A DNA stretch of 64,000 nucleotides from Pyxicephalus adspersus (lineage: Eukaryota; Chordata; Amphibia; Anura; Pyxicephalidae), in the NCBI RefSeq assembly GCF_032062135.1, contig NC_092859.1, positions 127,067,161-127,131,160 of the forward strand, written 5' to 3'. A program made the translations under genes and the position numbers. The first letter of the stretch is position 1; the number at the start of each line of letters is the position of its first letter. Shown piece after piece: positions 10,901 to 21,352 of this stretch. The notes below the pieces were generated by a model. It was not told the DNA's origin. It made no database searches and was given only the letters and a program-made list of their open reading frames with translations.

Positions 10901-13900
10901 AGTGTATTCTCTCCAGCCTTGGAGAGCTTTCATAAATCAGGGCCTTTTTCTCAGGCAACAAATTATCTGACTTGTGTACATAGCCTAACACCTCTGTGTG
11001 TTTGTAATAAAATGAAGTCTAACTCATGTTTTAGATTGATGAAGAACAAAGAAAACGACTAGAAACTATTAAAGAAGAGGAAAGGCGGAAGGCAAGTGAA
11101 GAGCTGGAGAGATTCAAGGAGCAGCAGAGAATAGAAGAAGAGCAGAGGAGAATCCAGAAAGAGCAACAGAGGAAAGAGGAAGTGAAGAGGAAAAATGCAG
11201 TTAACAGATCCACATATGCTAATATTCAGAAACCCCAGCTACAAAGTAAGCTAGTAATAGTTGCCCTGGGATTCACATAAAATCTGGTTTACTTCTCTAA
11301 CAGTAAAGACATGGCATAGCCATTCATGTATTGACATGACTGGGTGAAGTTGCCTAGATAGACATAAACAGATACCAGTACTTTTTCTAAAAGTGATTTG
11401 TCGAAAAGTGTAGAAAATTATAAATGGTGATGATATGGGAGTTTGATAGATTATACAGGCAGTTTTTTGGGTGTTTTTGGCTTTTGTTTGCCCTCTAGTG
11501 GTGAATGCAAGAACACTTCAATAGAATGTTACATGATTATAGTAGTATAGTTGAGTGAAAACTGTAACAAAGAACACAATTAAGAAAGTTGTGCACTTCT
11601 GTGTTTACTACTGTTGGTTCTGAAAACCAAAGTGGGGCAACCCTAGTTGTGTTTATATAGGAAAGTGCCTATGCATATGATAATACACTGAAATGCTGAG
11701 AATCATTTACCTGAACCTCTTAATCATTCCTTATTTAGGGGGTTTTGGGGTAGGAAAGTGTTACAAACATGAATAACAAATATTTAACAGAAATATAATA
11801 TTTATATATGAACATGAACACAGTATAAAAAAAAAGTAAGGAAAAATTTTGCTCAACCTAAATCAAGGGTAAATCATTCCTTAATAACAGGGGGATGGCT
11901 AAGGAACGGGAAAGGAAACGGGGGGAGTAAAGGGTAGGTGGTGAGGAAAGGGATATTGGCTATCAAATCCCTGAAATCTGACAAGGTACAAAGCCATGTT
12001 CGTACGGGTTTGAATATAGAAAGCATGTATGGGGTATAAAAGCGGTTGCATATAGAATCATATGTTTAACATGCATAATGGGGGTTCGATGTGAACTATT
12101 CATAAAGCTGGGGTGTTTCTAACGGTCTTATCCAACAGAAAGGATTTATCTTCATCTGGTTGCGTTGGGCCCAAGTGGTTTCTGTATTTCTGAAAGGAGG
12201 AGAATTCAGACCAGTAATGCCATGTCTGCTGGTCCCTATATGAGATGATGAGGTCTTCCATTCTATAAATTTCCTGAACCCGCTGGAAAAATAGCCTCAC
12301 TGGGGGGAGGGGGGTTCAGTCTTCCGTCAGTATGCCGCAATACAAGATGTGGTAGCTACAATCATATGTCTGATCCATGAGCATTTGTATTTTTTTGGGA
12401 AGAAGGAGTTATGCTGTAGGAAGAAGAAAGCTGGATCATCTGGAATTTTGTTGTCAGTCATTTGCTGAGTGACTGAGCACACTGTGTTCCAGAAATTCAG
12501 CAAAATTGGACTTTCCCAGAGGATAAAGAGCAAAGTACCCGGCGCCAACTGACATCTCCAGCAATCTCCTGAATTAGTTAGGAAGTATTGGTGGAGTCTA
12601 GCCGGACTCCTTTTTTCGTGCTGTTACACTTTCTAAGGCTTCATACTTAATATTTGTTCCTCTATCTTGTTCATGCTTTGGTCTGTTGATCTGTCTAGTA
12701 AGAGTACCTTACTGGCTGCTGTTCCACTAAACAATGAAATGGCAATTAGCAGGGCTAAGTAATTAACTTAAAGGAAAAGTCAGCCTGTAAACCAGGGAGA
12801 TCATAAAAAACAAACACAAAAACTTATAAAGCACATTATTGTGCATTACAAATGTGTGCTGCAGTGGCTGTGGGACCCTAGAGCTGCAGAACAACAGGAC
12901 ACTGAGGGTTCTGCACACCAAAAAAAAATAAAGAAGCTGGGAACCTTACAGAAATCTATCTCTCAATGGAGCTCAATATCACCTGTCAAGTTTACATGAT
13001 CAACTCTGGTCGCTTCACAAAGCTCTTCCTTATCCATTCATCAAACATTGCAGCTCTGACACCTTTGAATCACTGCCATACTTCAAAAAATAAGATGTGT
13101 GCATAGCTGAACACAGTGTAACGGACTGGGGACAGTTGTTAGAAACTGACCCCAAATTCAGTTAAAAATTGTGGATTTTTTTCCTCCTAATATTTGGATA
13201 ATGTTTGAAAAAATATTTGAAAAAAATTGGAATCACAATCTTCTCTAGAGTACAGCTTTTACACTGCTACATTTCAAATGGAATGAAGGCCCATATTGAA
13301 TGGTAATTGCATTGGTTTCGGTTATAGGTTATATCTGGTTGGTCTTAAACCTGTAAATCTAAGGGAAACTTGGAGCTCCCAGAGTTTCCACCTATTATTT
13401 TTTTCAGTCAGTCTGTTACATTTCTAAATATAAAGTGCATTATTAATTCAGTGGTATTAAGTTTATTTCTTTCCCATGATATAGAAATTATAAGGTGACT
13501 CTCAGCCTCCTTTGCCAATGTTTTATAAAATGAAACTGTTTGTGTCCACCTGACCAGGAATAGGTGTTGTAATATTTAGGTTTTAGCTTCTATGATTGAA
13601 TTAATGACATTGTTAAGCATTGTAAATGTTTTATCACCTAATAAAATGATTTAATAGTAAAAGAAGCCAGAATAACGTGCAGGTACATTCTTCTATTTCA
13701 CTTTCCTACAAATATTGTGATTGTTGTAAAATTACCTTTTGGATAAGAGGACAACTACAAAGAAAACTCATTAATTTCTTTTTTTTTGTCTGCAGCTGAA
13801 AAACATTGCATTGAAAAAGTTTTACCCCCTACCAGGAAAAGTGGCAGTATAAAAATAAATTTCACCCCTCGTGTTTTTCCCACGGCTCTCAGGGAATCTC

Positions 13901-16900
13901 GTCTAGCTGAAGAGGAAGAGGTAAGCCGATAGAAGGGGGCCATTGTACAGATCTGTGTGTCAAAAAAACTTTAGCTTTTTACCAAGAAAATAAAACTTCT
14001 GGACAACACTGAAATTGAAGGTTTCATTTTTTCTTCCATGGACTGAAAGTCTCCCAGGAGAATTTCATGGCCAGCTGGGCAATAAAACCTGGGTCAGCTT
14101 TGGGCCTCCTCTCAGTTGCATTGTTTGGCTCTAGAGATGTAAGAGAGCTTTCTCTGGGAGTTACACACTATGCAATATTCTCTCAATTTTTCCTTTCAAT
14201 TAATATTACCATCTACACATGACTGGTATGCTGAATGAGTGAGCCAAACACAGATGCAATGTGCAATTGTAGGGATATAATAATCTTTATATTGAAGTTG
14301 GTGTCCAGCCTGTATTGCTTTCACCAAAACAAACTAGCCCAAAGGTGCCTGGAGGCACTTCAGTCTGTATTAACATAAACATGCAGATCTGATGGATGAT
14401 CAGTATATGTATGTATGTATGTGTGTATGTATATGTGTATATATATATATATATACACACTAAAGTCTTCCTTAGCAGCACAGACAGATTGCTAATGTGC
14501 ATTTTAGGTGTTTTTTTTACCTCTTTATACTTCTGTTGGTGTGTTGTCAGTGGTGGAGCAATACTGCTACAGCAGTGGAAATGGGGAGAATTTAAAGGTT
14601 TTATAAACTGGGATTTGGAGACATTGGGCTGTATTTATAACACAGGAAATCAGATATTCTCTTAAACATTCACTTATTGGAATCTTTCAAATCCATGGCA
14701 AAAATTTGGAGTGTTTGAAGGGATGTCAGATTCCCTCTTTTATAACTTGAGCCAACTGTGTTTGGTAGTGGGCACATTCCTTGGAATCAGTAACAAAAAT
14801 TAAGACTGTGTTTAAGGCTTTGGTGTTATTTTGTTTTTTTTTTCACATTTTTTTCAGTAGAATCACATATTTATTATAAGCTTGGTTTTTGGTGAAGGTA
14901 AAATTTGAATAGTTGGCGTTTTATCCACATTTATTCATTCAAGGTTTATTCAGTTTTTAATCACTGGTTGAGTGTTTGCAAGGCTGGTATGTTTACAGGA
15001 ATATGCATAATTTGGGATACTGTATGTTTTTCTTTGTTTTTAGGAATAGTTCAGTGTTTCAAGTGTTATTTGTGTTTATTCTATACACACATTAGGAGCT
15101 TCGTAATTTGTTCTTTTTCACCTTGCCTGTTTTTATAGTTTTGACACAATTGTACTGATTTATTATAGCCCTTCAAGGCTGCAGAGGATAGACTTTCGTC
15201 AGTGAAGCTGGGTGATCCAGCAAACATGGAGTGGATCTGGTTCAGGATTCAAGACATTTGCTAGCAAGTAGCAAATTACTTTGAAGAAATCCATTCCAGG
15301 TTTGCTGGATCTCCTAGCTTCGCTGATGAAAGTGTATCCTCCCCAGCCTTGGAGAGCTTTAATAAATCAGGCTCAAAAAAAAGAATGTGTTGCTTCCTTG
15401 AAACTTCCTGCCTGATTCATACAACACCTCTTACATGGTGACATGAGCTATTGTCTTTTTAAAATATCAAACGTTATATATACATAAGGCTTCTTTAATA
15501 GTTCAAGGCTTCCATTGCCACAAACCTTAATTATGGTGGCAGAATGAAACGGGCTGGTAGTTATGGAACATTTTCTATTGAGCAGTGCAGACACCTTTGG
15601 TCAATATTGTTCACACCGCATCTTTAAAGAATGTCACTAGACATAATGCAATAAGTCAATTCCTATAAACTGAAGTTGGCTATTAAAAGTTGTTCCTTGC
15701 AGTAAAGAACTTTTATATAAAAAGACAGAATGTTGTCTTTGAACGATCAATCCATGGTTATCTTCTGATTTGTATTATAGTGGTTGCAGAAGCAGGCGGC
15801 AGCCCGCAGAGCCATTAACACTGACAACCTTGAGATTCAAGACTTAAAAGAAGAAGAAAAAAACCCTGAATGGTTGAAGGACAAAGCTAAGTAAGTGTAT
15901 TATACAGCATTCTACAGAACTAATTAAAGTGGCTATCCCTGGGAAGTGATATAAAGAATGTTAGGAGAACAACTAATTGCGCACGTTGAAAAAAAACTGT
16001 GCAAAAGATCAATTCCGTAAGGTTTTTCATAGAAGCCATTAAGCTAATCAAATCAAGAAATCTTTTACACTTTGTCTTCTACTAATAACACTGCATATTT
16101 TCCTATTGTTTTCTATTTTACTTTATCTAATTATAGTATACTTTTTCCTGCTTTTTCTTTACCACTCAGTTAAGCATGACATATATACCCAAATACTCTT
16201 AACAGGGGGCAGGCCATCTGACAATCCCATGTATGAAAAGGGAACATATATTACAACCTACATAATTAATAATCTGACTTTATGGTCATCATTGACCGAT
16301 CCCAGCCGTTATGCATATAGTGCTCAAGCCATGGTGACCATATTTTGTGAAATTTAGTAACCAAAGCAGTCAATATCGCTCTCATCTTTTCATTCACCAA
16401 GAACCAGGATATTTTATTTTTAACTTGTTGTACATTGGGCGTTTTAGACCACCATGCTTTGGCCAAAACCATTTTGGCTGAAGTGAACAGATACGTTATC
16501 AATTTAAATTGAACTTTAGTACAGAACAATGATTTCAAACACAAAAGTGTCTCTGCCATTTTTTTAAGAAATGCGCGACCCATCAAAGTATAGTCTATTT
16601 GATATACCCTAGTCTAAAATGTTCCTATTTTAGGACACTCCCACCATATATGATGGAGAGAATTTTTTTTTTTTTTGGATGGGTTTGATGGAATCACAAA
16701 ACAGAAGTAGGGTCTGTAAAATATGTTGTAATGGAGGGAAAGGTATTGTTCTTTTTTTTCTTCCCCTCTCCATAGAGAAGAATGGTGTTGTATGTACAGC
16801 GCATGTTCATGCATCTTGCAGTCTTTTGTTGTGAAAGATTGTTGCCATCAACAATTATTGCATGTGTGTACTCAGCCTTATGCAGAAGATTGGCATTTTT

Positions 16901-19900
16901 TTTTTAAATATTTTATTGTTTAACAAAACAGCCTATTACAAATTTTGAGAGTGGAGCAGGTGGTTTTTTTTTTAGCCCAATATTCTGGTCTGTGGAGTTG
17001 GTGCCAGAATCAGTACATCTTTGCCAACTTCAGGTACATTATTGTTTCCAACCCTACAGCCTTGCCAATATGTTAGATGACAAACAAATGGTTAAGCTAC
17101 ATGTGGGTGTGGTAATCCAGCGTAAAGCTTAGTACAGATGATAGATTGTTGGTGCCTGAGACACTCATTTGTGATTGTTTAGGGTAAAAATCCAGTGTTT
17201 ATACTGTACCATGTAGAAGTCACTTGAAATGTTCACTAATGATCTTTTCCAGGGAATGGCTATTGAGCGTCAGTACTAAGAATAAGTGTGAATGTTGAGA
17301 ACCTTTATTAAATGTGTACATTTACTCAATCATTCAGTGACTGTTTGTGTAGTGTTAGGAATTGTAGTTATGAATTATGTGCATCATATTCATGTAAATT
17401 TAGAAAATTGAATCTGGCCCACTATTAAAAATCTTTTTATTAACCATTTCTGCGATGTGCAGATTTATTGGAAACTTTATCTTTGTGTAATTAATTACTA
17501 ATACAGATCATTTTATATTATTCTATCTAATTCATTTTTAATGTTTATTTTCTCTTGGATATAGTAAACTGTTTGCTGCTGGTGAATATCTTGCTGCTGT
17601 GGATGCTTTAAACCTGGCAATACGATTAAATGACAAGATCCCAGGACTTTACCTTAATCGATCGGCCTGCCATCTTAAATTACGGAACCTTCATAAAACC
17701 ATTGAGGATGCCTCCAAGGTATACCTAGAGAAGACACTCTGTGTAATTCTTTTTGTGTATGTTTTGTACACAGCAGGGAGATTGTGTACACTAGTAAGAG
17801 CTTAAAGCATTGAATATGTAGCATAAACTGTTCATGGTCTTCCAAAAATTGAATATTTTTTCTGCTGTAATATGGATCGCCATGCCTATATATAAAGAAT
17901 GTGTCTGGTTATTTATGTTTTTGATACAATGATTCAAATGATTTCATTGCAAGTGTTTCCTTACATTTCACCTCTCATTTCACCTCTGGCTTTAAAAGAA
18001 ATCTTTAATTGTAAAAAAAAAAAAAAAGTATTTGTTCCCAAACATGAACCTTTGAATAAGAAGTACTGTTTAATTAGTATTATATCACTTCACTATATCA
18101 CATTTTTTTGTACCAGCCTAACAGAAGGAAATAGTAGGTCTATGGTGTGACAGCAGTAATGATTCTGCTTCAACCCCTTATAAAACCTAAATGAAAGGAA
18201 ATTCCATTTTGCTGATACTTGATTATGCTCCTAATCAAATTGTTTGTGAACCGTGTATACATGCAGCTCATTTACTGAAATCTGTACATGTTTAGAATTA
18301 TCCATTGCCTAGAAGCTCTTCCCCCTCATTTGTTGTTCACATGTACTGTAGTCCTGCCAAGGGTATATATTTCTGCCTCCACTTTTAAAAAATAGTTGCC
18401 CCTTAAGGGCTTAGGAAGCCACTTGGGTCAGGAAAAGGGGGATTGGCCACATTAGTGGTCGCCAGTTCAGCTCTGCTTCTAGAATGTGACTGAAGATGGG
18501 ACTGTGGACAGGAAATCAGGGAGCTGGGGGTAACAGAATTGTAGTCTGGGAATAGAAGTGCAGCTCAACCCAAAGAGATAGGAGCCCTTTGTTTAGCAGG
18601 GGGCAGAAAATCCTTAGAAATGCTCAAAGAAGGATCTTTAGTCCCCATTAGGCACCAAGGAGGATCTGTGTGAGAGAGCATTGCAGCCTACCCCTTTCCT
18701 ACCCATTTTTAGACCTATGGCCACCAAAGAGAGACACTAGCCACACAAGGGAGTACCAGAAACTATTCTGCAAGAAAACTATGTGGTAGGGACAGTGTGG
18801 ATTACCTCTCACCATCCCTATCCATCAGCTCTTGCAGTGTTAGACCTACACATATGTTGCTGCTAGTCTGGGTAGCTCTGCATCTGATCATGTTTACAAC
18901 ATTACCAATGCAAAGTAAAAGTTTCTCAAATCATGCAGGACAAGGCAATAGGTAATTATAATTCTCAGCCCCAAACACTGTTCATGCTTACTTTCTCTTT
19001 GCTAACCTGCTGCTCTATTTGCCTGTGGGAGCCAGTTAATTCTGTACTAAAACTAGAAATACATATAGATGTATGCTTGGAATGGTAGAGTGGGCGGACT
19101 GTGTCACTGCACACAACCTGCCCACTCTCCCATCGCAGGCTCAGATCCGGGGGACGTGTTCTGCAGCATTGGCTGGTGCGCCCCCCCTCTCCGGGCGGGG
19201 TCCTTCTCCACAGCCGCGGACCACCCAAAGGGCTCGAGGAACATCCCTATTCGGCCGTAGTTTGCCCATGCCTGGTGTAGACCCAGCCTATGAAAGAGTA
19301 TGACAAAGGCTGTAGAGACAAATAAAAGGATTTATTTTTTTATCTACTCAACTTACTTTTTTTCCAGAAAGGTCACTTTTATTTATTTTTGATGCTTGCC
19401 GTTATTTGTCATAGAATGTGCAGACACAAGAAATAGCAAGAGCACTTGACATTGAGGAAAACAAGACAGTTCAAGGCTTCCTTGAATACAGTATTTACCT
19501 CATTATTATTATTTGAGATGGGTTCATACAATGGAGTGGTTATCAGTAGACAACTCTTAAGTGCAGTGGAGAAAATTTCAAGAAGTCATTGAAACACTAA
19601 CAGTTCAGCAGCCTTTCAATACTTTTATAGGAGCTTTTCATTTGCTGTTTGTACTTGATGATAATATAAAAGAATAGGACAAGTGTTAATCACTGAAGGA
19701 CAATGAGAAATAATTATAAATCGATTATCTAAAGTTTTCTTGTTAGCAATGATACATTAGTGAATGACCACTCATGGTGGAATACATCTTTTTGGATATA
19801 TGTTCTGTATCACAGTCATCTGTGTGTACTTATAACAAAACCCTACTTGAGGTTTGTGCTATAGGTGGTATAACTGTTATGGGTTTAGGATAAAACAAAC

Positions 19901-21268
19901 AGAGCTCTTAAAGCTGGAACGTTTTTTTCTGAAATTTCCTTTAATTATATGATATAGCCAGTGTCATGTAAATAGAATATTTTCGTAACTCCAGGATTCC
20001 CCCCCACCACCACCACCACCACCACAAACCTCCCATTAATTCATCTCCCAATGCTAACATGACTGCCGGCATTTTATTTTCCAAAAAGAAAATAAACAGC
20101 CAGATCCTAATGCCTAAATGGTTTAATTACCAATGACATAATCACTCAGTTCTTTTTTTTTAAGTTGGGTGAAAGAGAAATGAGCAGTGCAGAAAGAAAT
20201 TTCTCTTTCTGTGCACCCAAGAACACCATGTGTCATAATGCACTATAATGCACTGAGATATCAGAGGAGTGAGCTTTTCCCCTGATTCCTCCCCCATAGC
20301 CTTGTAACTTGATGAAGGTACAAGTGAGGAGGAGCAGGGATAGGGTGTGTGGGTTGTTTATAAACAATATTGTTATCCTTCTGCCCAGCAGACTCTTGCC
20401 CTGACATGATGAAATCCAGTACTGAGCACTGAAACTACATGGGAGTTCAGGGGACCCATAAGGGTCAGACCAGGCCCAAGTATTTATTCCCAAGGAGAAC
20501 ACACAGACCTGTCCATGCTTCCAGACTGACACTTTTACAGTGAATATCTTTGCAAGGTTATGACACATCTCTGGGTGCTGTGGCTGATTCTGACTTTTTA
20601 CCTTCAGATCTCCAGCCATGGGAGCACTGTAGCAAGGGTTTTTTTCTCCCAGATGCAGCTCTGTCCTTCCTTGTTCATTGCGTTGATGTTTACGGTGTTT
20701 TATTTATTAAGGTGATTTACTGCAGTATACATCTAATTATGAGGCTTTTGTGCTCTTCCTGTGGAAGCAACAGTGTTCTCTAGCCGGGCAAACCACTCAC
20801 TTTTCAGTAACCATCAGGCTGTTTTGGGTGGTTACTGAAAAGTTAAGTGACAATAGAGGGGCTGCAACCCACCTACAGTTTTATCCCACCCAGGTTAAAA
20901 TAATTTCTGGAATGAACACAGAAGCACCGTATAAAGTACAGGTAAAGTCCAAGTCAATTCATAATTTGTTTGGTCAATTTCCTAATGAGGACCAGAAAAT
21001 TTAGGTTGAAACGCCATGGAGAAAATAAGTATCATATTTACTATATACTGTATTTTTGCTCATTTTTGCTCAGAAAAAGGCAACATACTAACTACATCTT
21101 GTACTGCAGTGTTAGAGTGTGTGTAAATTTTAATAAACTCTTATTTTGTATCTGACAGGATTACAAGACTATGAAGCTGCCCTTAAGATCGACTCTACCA
21201 ACCCTACACTGAAATCTGATGCTCAGAAGATTCGAGACATTATCCAAGGCTCCATATCAGCTCATTGA
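7833..21268 (+). CDS. DNAAF4: Dynein axonemal assembly factor 4 (DNAAF4/DYX1C1), gene span with eight recognised coding exons
   Basis: DNAAF4 is a cytoplasmic co-chaperone factor (with HSP90/HSP70 and other DNAAFs) that pre-assembles outer and inner dynein arms for motile cilia. Coding exons lie at 7833-7955, 9223-9370, 9729-9862, 11035-11245, 13796-13920, 15781-15890, 17565-17718 and 21159-21268, all with AG/GT borders. The N-terminal CS (p23-like) domain covers about residues 3-90 and begins [19 protein letters not shown] charged coiled-coil linker follows (about 91-205), then the conserved [15 protein letters not shown] block (from about residue 220) and C-terminal TPR repeats from about residue 283. 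The exon expected between exons 7 and 9 (about 106 nt, part of the TPR region) is not visible in intron 17719-21158, and the phases require it. With it the protein would be about 406 residues, near the 420 of human. Either the assembly lost it or the gene is altered. Confidence 0.95.
8035..8070 (+). repeat. Short tandem duplication in DNAAF4 intron 1
   Basis: Two near-identical adjacent 18-base units, each 'taatatgtcaatatttg'. The pair makes the exon 1 read-through frame look longer than it is. Confidence 0.7.
8160..8400. other. Pyrimidine-rich tract in DNAAF4 intron 1
   Basis: About 240 bases are strongly biased to C and T on the + strand. This explains open frames on + that have Ser/Pro/His/Phe/Leu-rich translations without domains. 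Confidence 0.7.
8400..8640. repeat. GC-rich dispersed repeat, also present at 19080-19260
   Basis: It shares 'ggctggtgcgccccc' and 'ggggtccttctcc', and the 'gtctgagcctgcgatgggagagtgg' block, with 19080-19260 (where part is in the opposite sense). It probably belongs to a non-autonomous DNA element. Confidence 0.55.
8641..8921. repeat. Element with right end GGTTTAGTTCTGCT-TTAA
   Basis: The right end (8905-8921) matches the ends of the elements at 22156-22518 and 28077-28483 (TTAA preceded by the complement of AGCRGAACTAAA). The left end is not clear. Confidence 0.4.
9223..9370 (+). CDS. DNAAF4: DNAAF4 coding exon 2
   Basis: It encodes the rest of the CS domain ([11 protein letters not shown]... 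to ..WDTLSAAN). The acceptor is TAATATACAG and the donor ATA|GTAAGT, leaving one base (phase 1). Of the human-like core, [15 protein letters not shown] is preserved. Confidence 0.95.
9729..9862 (+). CDS. DNAAF4: DNAAF4 coding exon 3
   Basis: It follows the acceptor TTTTTATAG and completes the split Met codon, then encodes a Lys/Glu/Ala-rich helix ending ..KYSLEVMMK. The donor is AAG|GTAACT, phase 0. Confidence 0.93.
10723..10943. repeat. Long palindromic (fold-back) element in DNAAF4 intron 3
   Basis: The left arm starts GCCCTGATTTATGAAAG and continues through 'tctccaaggctggagagaatacactttc'. The right arm is its near-perfect complement, ending CTTTCATAAATCAGGGC. Arms of about 90 bases surround a short loop. 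A second copy is at 15155-15371 and a partial one near 62929-63040. Confidence 0.85.
11035..11245 (+). CDS. DNAAF4: DNAAF4 coding exon 4 (coiled-coil linker)
   Basis: It encodes 70 codons of highly charged Glu/Lys/Arg/Gln helix ([16 protein letters not shown]...). The acceptor is GTTTTAG and the donor AAA|GTAAGC, phase 1. The apparent Ser/Leu-rich frame on the opposite strand is only its shadow. Confidence 0.92.
11740..12600 (-). mobile_element. 5'-truncated L1-like LINE fragment (C-terminal ORF2 and 3' end)
   Basis: On the minus strand, broken frames at 12548-12327 and 12300-12100 resemble the C-terminal region after the reverse transcriptase in L1-type ORF2, with a '[17 protein letters not shown]'-like motif and then '[14 protein letters not shown]'. 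Frameshifts separate them. Low-complexity sequence down to about 11740 may be the 3' tail. It is dead. Confidence 0.6.
12601..13740. other. DNAAF4 intron 4 remainder
   Basis: No exon is seen. A TTAAAGGAAAAGTCAGCCTG segment at about 12770 resembles the end of a frog-type TTAA element, but no matching right end was found. Confidence 0.35.
13796..13920 (+). CDS. DNAAF4: DNAAF4 coding exon 5
   Basis: It contains the family signature [20 protein letters not shown] followed by EEEE. The acceptor is TTTTGTCTGCAG and the donor GAG|GTAAGC, phase 0. Confidence 0.95.
14404..14457. repeat. (TATG)n/(TA)n microsatellite
   Basis: TATG repeats pass into TA repeats within DNAAF4 intron 5. Confidence 0.85.
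15155..15371. repeat. Second copy of the palindromic element
   Basis: It shares 'gtcagtgaagctgggtgatccagcaaa', 'ggattcaagacatttgctagcaa' and the closing 'ccagccttggagagctttaataaatcag' with 10723-10943. The outer left arm is shortened ('ttattatagcccttcaaggctg'). Confidence 0.8.
15781..15890 (+). CDS. DNAAF4: DNAAF4 coding exon 6
   Basis: It encodes [15 protein letters not shown] and [15 protein letters not shown], the conserved lead-in to the first TPR. The donor is TAA|GTAAGT, leaving two bases (phase 2). Confidence 0.95.
16230..16815 (-). mobile_element. L1-like LINE fragment, C-terminal ORF2
   Basis: The minus-strand frames 16814-16614 and 16586-16266 read like an L1 ORF2 C-terminus. They include a '[10 protein letters not shown]' zinc-knuckle-like motif, then '[20 protein letters not shown]' and '[12 protein letters not shown]'. 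One frameshift near a T-run breaks it. It lies in DNAAF4 intron 6. Confidence 0.65.
17565..17718 (+). CDS. DNAAF4: DNAAF4 coding exon 7 (first TPRs)
   Basis: It encodes [20 protein letters not shown] and [20 protein letters not shown], matching the TPR pattern (W/L-G-Y-A-F-A-P). The acceptor is GGATATAG and the donor AAG|GTATAC, phase 0. Confidence 0.95.
19080..19260. repeat. GC-rich dispersed repeat related to 8400-8640
   Basis: It holds the complement of the 8510-8570 block at its left and 'ggctggtgcgcccccc..ggggtccttctcc' at its right, then 'agccgcggaccacc', which also appears in diverged form at 34318-34333. Confidence 0.55.
20004..20025. repeat. (CCA)n microsatellite
   Basis: Seven CCA units follow a C-run. 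Confidence 0.85.
20794..20849. repeat. Short hairpin-forming inverted repeat
   Basis: The arm 20794-20813 (CACTCACTTTTCAGTAACCA) and its near-complement 20829-20849 flank a 15-base loop. It could be the core of a MITE or, less likely, a microRNA-like stem. Confidence 0.7.
21159..21268 (+). CDS. DNAAF4: DNAAF4 last coding exon
   Basis: It follows the acceptor CTGACAG and needs one base from the previous exon to read [15 protein letters not shown].., the last TPR helix. It ends IQGSISAH and TGA. Joined directly to exon 7 it would be out of frame, which supports a missing exon between them. Confidence 0.93.
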
Positions 21269-21345
21269 TTATGACATTTTCTTAATGCATACGTTTCTGT
21301 TCTAATTATTGTTTTTTTTATGCTTGTGTTTTTACGTCTTCTGGT

Positions 21346-21351
21346 AATAAA
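21346..21351 (+). terminator. DNAAF4 polyadenylation signal
   Basis: AATAAA lies 77 bases after the DNAAF4 stop codon and merges with a genomic run of A. It is the first canonical signal downstream. Confidence 0.7.
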
Positions 21352-21352
21352 A

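Larger units (their letters stand above)
17719..21158. other. DNAAF4 intron between exon 7 and the last exon (expected exon not found)
   Basis: A TPR-coding exon of about 106 nt should lie here. I read all three + frames for its expected arginine-pair and Gly-Thr-Ala-Phe-like features and found none. The interval holds a GC-rich repeat (19080-19260), a CCA microsatellite and an inverted repeat at 20794-20849. Confidence 0.55.

Noticed and set aside
11031..11213. Minus-strand Ser/Leu/Cys-rich frame
   Set aside because: Shadow of the Glu/Lys-rich DNAAF4 exon 4 on the plus strand.
20233..20619. A 128-codon minus-strand frame in the DNAAF4 intron
   Set aside because: No recognisable domain, and no splice borders or promoter linked to it; I regard it as chance.
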